Below, one piece after another: positions 61,448 through 64,000 of a stretch of DNA of 64,000 bases (positions within the stretch are counted from its first letter, which is position 1; each line of letters begins with the position of its first letter). The stretch is from Acetobacter sp. GTDB lineage: Bacteria; Pseudomonadota; Alphaproteobacteria; Acetobacterales; Acetobacteraceae. Made by a program: the position numbers and the translations under genes. Where the stretch lies: contig NZ_JAKVME010000001.1 of assembly GCF_022483985.1 (NCBI RefSeq), positions 558,001 through 622,000 of the forward strand. The letters are read 5' to 3'. The notes under the pieces are model-generated. The model saw only the letters and a list, made by a program, of their open reading frames with translations. It ran no database searches and had not been told where the DNA came from.

Positions 61448-62704
61448 TCAGTTGGCGTTGCTGTGGCGGTGATGCGACGAGGCAGGGTGGGCGTCCTGCT
61501 GTTGCTTGGTCGTGTCCGGATGGTCGGCAGGAATGGTCACTTCGGCTCCGGCGTGGAGATGGTCGGTGCCGTCAGTCACCACCCGGTCGCCCGGCTTCAG
61601 CCCGTCGGTAACCACCGTGCGTGTGCCATCTGCGATGCCGGGCTTGACGTTGCGGACCTCGACGGTGCTGTCGGTTTTCACGACATAGACGAACTGCCCG
61701 TTCGGTCCGGTCTGAAGCGCGTTCGATGGGACAATGATCGCATCGTGGAGCGTTTTCACCAGCAGGCGGGCGTTCACGAACTGATTGGGGAACAGATGTT
61801 CGTCCTCATTCGGGAAAATAGCACGCAAGCGCACGGTTCCCGTGGAGGTATCGATCTGGCTGTCCAGCGCGCTGACGCTGCCTGTGGCGATTTTCTGAGT
61901 ATTGGAGCTGTTCCACGCTTCCACCTGCAAGGGATGACCGGCCCGAAGCTGGTCGGCGACTTCCGGAAGCTGGTCCTGCGGCAGGGTGAAGATGACCGAG
62001 ATCGGCTGCATCTGGGTCAGGATGGCAAGGCCGCCCGACTGACCGGCCGTCACGTAGTTGCCCTTGTCCACGGCGCGAATGCCAACACGTCCGTCAACCG
62101 GAGCGGTGATATGGCAGTAGACGAGCTGGAGTTTCTGGTTATCGACCAGCGCCTGATCGACCTTCACAGTGCCTTCAAGCTGTTTGACGGTGAACTCCTG
62201 ATCACGCGCCGTCATGGCGGCGACACTGTCCTGCTTGATCAGCTTCTGGTAGCGGGCGTTATCAATGCGGGCGCGCTCAAGCTGGGCCTGATCCTGCGCG
62301 AGTTGCCCCTCATACTGGCGAAGGGCGACCTCATAAGGGCGGGGGTCTATGACGGCGAGCAGATCGTCTTTCCTGACGTGCTGGCCTTCCGTGAACTTCA
62401 CGTCCATCAGGTAGCCCTCGACGCGGGTCTGGACCGTGACGTTGGTGATCGGAACCACGGTTCCAAGCTCGGTCAGGATGACAGGCATGTCGCCCGTTGC
62501 GACTGTTTCCACGGTGACGGGCTGGGCTGCGCCGGTGACCGAGCCTACCCTATGGCTGGCTTTCTCGCGGTGACCGAGAAACACATACGCCAGTATGCCG
62601 AGCAGCAGAAGGACAGCAACGACCCATATCCAGCGGCGGGAGCGGGGGGGGCGGCGGGCTGAAGAGGACGGAGAGGCAGCAGGAGAAGAATTGTGTTCAC
62701 TCAT
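61448..62704 (-). CDS. RND efflux periplasmic adaptor, MdtA-like
   Basis: 418-residue membrane fusion protein with an N-terminal membrane helix (WIWVVAVLLLLGILAYVFL) and no lipobox. The lipoyl halves (VQTRVEGYLMDVKFTEGQ and VYCHITAPVDGRVGIR, each under the family) flank the helical hairpin, and the beta-barrel domain follows. I choose ATG 62704 (MSEHNSSPAASPSS); the longer frame to 62821 has an unlikely start. The C-terminus is His/Gln-rich. First gene of the four-gene efflux operon; no local regulator seen. Confidence 0.93.
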   Translation of the reverse strand: MSEHNSSPAASPSSSARRPPRSRRWIWVVAVLLLLGILAYVFLGHREKASHRVGSVTGAAQPVTVETVATGDMPVILTELGTVVPITNVTVQTRVEGYLMDVKFTEGQHVRKDDLLAVIDPRPYEVALRQYEGQLAQDQAQLERARIDNARYQKLIKQDSVAAMTARDQEFTVKQLEGTVKVDQALVDNQKLQLVYCHITAPVDGRVGIRAVDKGNYVTAGQSGGLAILTQMQPISVIFTLPQDQLPEVADQLRAGHPLQVEAWNSSNTQKIATGSVSALDSQIDTSTGTVRLRAIFPNEDEHLFPNQFVNARLLVKTLHDAIIVPSNALQTGPNGQFVYVVKTDSTVEVRNVKPGIADGTRTVVTDGLKPGDRVVTDGTDHLHAGAEVTIPADHPDTTKQQQDAHPASSHHRHSNAN

Positions 62705-63172
62705 AACTTCTGTCGATGTCCGTCCGCAGGTTCTGTCGGGGTGTTCCTGAAGGGCCGATGACGATGCAGCAGCGATCTGACCCTGAGGTCTGCATAGCAG
62801 CAAAAACCCCTTCTTCAACATTCAGGAGCGTTGCTTTCGGTCCTTAAAAGAAATCCCGGATTGCATTGGTGTTCAATTTTAACACATTGAAAATACAAAT
62901 ATTTTTTTCATAAATCGTAAACAGTCACGGGTATGAAATTTTATTAATTTTTTGCGGGCCAATTGCAAACCGTTTTCATCAAGGGCTTCACTGTGAAATA
63001 CTGCAACGCAATGACAGGTTTTGCTACAGTGGGCATCTGAAAAGCGGATGGGATAATTATTTTGCATTTCAGAAGAATACCGATTCGGCATCTCTGGCAA
63101 AAAAGCGTTTTTTTTACTAAGTGATGAGGTGCTGGGAGTACCAATCGCACAATGTACAGTTTCTGTTCTGAT
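62705..63172. other. Divergent AT-rich control region of the efflux operon
   Basis: About 470 bases between the adaptor gene and the ankyrin-like gene. It has strong A/T runs near 62880-62950 and 63100-63120 and should hold both promoters. No clear -35/-10 pair or operator was singled out, and no gene is supported. Confidence 0.5.
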
Positions 63173-63775
63173 ATGAAACGTCGGTCCGTCCGGCAGGCGC
63201 TCATCCCTCTTCTGCTGCTTGCGGGAGCGGCCTGTGTGACGCCCCTTCACTGCGCCCACGCGCAGGATGCCGATCAGGAGGAAGCGGAAGACGCCGCCAA
63301 AGAGGCTGAGGCCAGACGGGATGCCCGCAAGGCTGCGCCTCCTGCTGCGCTGCCGGGCGCGCAGTCCAATGAAGACGAAGCCGGTCACGCCAACGGCGAC
63401 ATGGAGCCGACAGCGGCCCTGTTTGAAGCGATCAACCGTGGCAGCCTTGGAGCTTCCAAGGAGGCGGTCAGCCGTGGCGCCGATCTGAATGGGCACAATG
63501 TGCTGGGTCAGACGCCGCTGGATATGGCCATCGACCTGAACCGCAACGACATCATGTTCTTTCTGCTCTCCATGCGGACCATTGATGATTCAGCAGGCGT
63601 GACGACCAGCACTGTCGCGAACTCCGGTATCAGCATGAGAAACGGATCGGGCCATCTGAGTATTGGTGGTCGTGCGGCCCGCGACAAAGTGCGACCGGTC
63701 ATCGACCGCCGCTACGATGCCTCAGGCGGGCAGGCCCAGCCATCGGTCGGATTTCTTGGCTTTGGCGGTAGCTGA
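63173..63775 (+). CDS. Exported ankyrin-repeat-like protein
   Basis: 200-residue protein with a signal peptide (RRSVRQALIPLLLLAGAACV ending near AHAQ), then an Ala/Glu/Arg-rich charged helix and a degenerate ankyrin segment: TAALFEAINRGS, AVSRGADLNGHNVLGQTPLD and MAIDLNRNDIMFFLLS. About one and a half repeats can be read, so it may pair with another protein. The last 60 residues are Gly/Ser-rich. ATG 63173 is chosen because the signal follows at once; the ribosome site is weak. It is divergent from the efflux operon. Confidence 0.8.
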   Translation: MKRRSVRQALIPLLLLAGAACVTPLHCAHAQDADQEEAEDAAKEAEARRDARKAAPPAALPGAQSNEDEAGHANGDMEPTAALFEAINRGSLGASKEAVSRGADLNGHNVLGQTPLDMAIDLNRNDIMFFLLSMRTIDDSAGVTTSTVANSGISMRNGSGHLSIGGRAARDKVRPVIDRRYDASGGQAQPSVGFLGFGGS

Positions 63776-63806
63776 AGCCGTCTGCGGCAGATTGAATGAC
63801 TGGATG

Positions 63807-63830
63807 AGGCGTCCTTCGGGGCGCCTTTTT
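63807..63830 (+). terminator. Rho-independent terminator of the ankyrin-like gene
   Basis: AGGCGTCC (63807-63814) pairs with GGGCGCCT (63819-63826), with one G-T pair, around a TTCG tetraloop; TTTTT follows. Confidence 0.9.
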
Positions 63831-63906
63831 CAATCGCAGTATCTTTGACGAAGCATCACTGACTGACGCGGCAAAGCGTTCCGGCTCTCGCTTCGATTTC
63901 AGATAT

Positions 63907-63940
63907 GAAAGCCGTTCAGATATTCTGCTGAATGGCTTTC
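63907..63940. repeat. 13-bp inverted repeat near the window end
   Basis: GAAAGCCGTTCAG (63907-63919) and CTGAATGGCTTTC (63928-63940) pair with one G-T wobble around eight bases. It has no T run and lies after a terminator; its role is unknown and may belong to a gene beyond the window. Confidence 0.6.
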
Positions 63941-64000
63941 CGACGGAACTTCAGATCAGCTTGCCGGGAAATGTATCCTGGATACGCATTCATTGCGGAT

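Overview
The window looks like a chromosomal segment of an acetic acid bacterium (Acetobacteraceae, Alphaproteobacteria); the genus cannot be fixed from the sequence alone. It is moderately GC-rich with AT-rich gaps between genes. It carries a complete pqqABCDE operon, malate:quinone oxidoreductase, a type II sulfide:quinone oxidoreductase and alphaproteobacterial versions of minCDE, fabD-fabG-acpP-fabF and yfgM-bamB-der. I see no phage, transposase, plasmid genes or CRISPR array.

Layout. 1-4.2 kb: der (cut by the window edge), bamB and a YfgM-like TPR protein on the minus strand, then a small lipoprotein. 4.2-7.9 kb: 3-hydroxyisobutyryl-CoA hydrolase-like enzyme, RutF-like flavin reductase, a 41-residue membrane peptide, ArsC-like protein, a cold-shock gene with a leader hairpin, and a lytic transglycosylase. 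8-13.3 kb, minus strand: an unrecognised 324-residue protein, a CHAP-domain protein, a nucleotide-sugar epimerase, a DUF192 protein, an MBL-fold hydrolase and a host-attachment family protein. 13.5-19.1 kb, plus strand: XdhC and a MobA/MocA-like nucleotidyltransferase, then a 2-oxoglutarate/Fe(II) oxygenase, cytosine permease and cytosine deaminase, which look like a nucleobase uptake and conversion unit. 19.2-22.1 kb: GST and minCDE.

22.2-33.7 kb: phospholipase C, mqo with a coupled upstream ORF, osmC, two small membrane proteins with an SDR-DoxX fusion, bioB, a PAS-GGDEF-EAL protein and a ferritin-like diiron protein. Two copies of a roughly 100-bp double-hairpin element lie in this stretch, in opposite orientation, at 22236-22335 and 33595-33698. 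33.8-43.6 kb: M13 peptidase, a three-gene set (OpuAC-like domain without signal peptide, PqqD-like small protein, YdcF-like protein with a 12-bp tandem repeat), a small zinc-finger-like protein, the fatty-acid synthesis cluster, a DUF3297 protein and sqr. 43.6-46.8 kb: pqqEDCBA on the minus strand, each gene from B to E overlapping the next, with a two-hairpin attenuator after pqqA. 47.3 kb: tRNA-Thr(CGU) with promoter. 47.7-53 kb: a CPA2-type antiporter and pqiABC. 53.4-62.7 kb: an MdtABC-type RND pump with its outer membrane factor. 63.2 kb: a secreted ankyrin-like protein.

Functionally the segment joins periplasmic oxidation (PQQ, Mqo, Sqr feeding quinone) with envelope upkeep and defence (BamB, Pqi, RND pump, lytic enzymes). 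The most unusual items are the paired intergenic repeat element, the oxygenase-CodB-CodA unit with a CodA active-site difference, the OpuAC/PqqD-like/YdcF operon, and three in-frame tandem repeats that look prone to slippage. All starts were chosen by reading ribosome binding sites and family alignments from memory; no searches were run.
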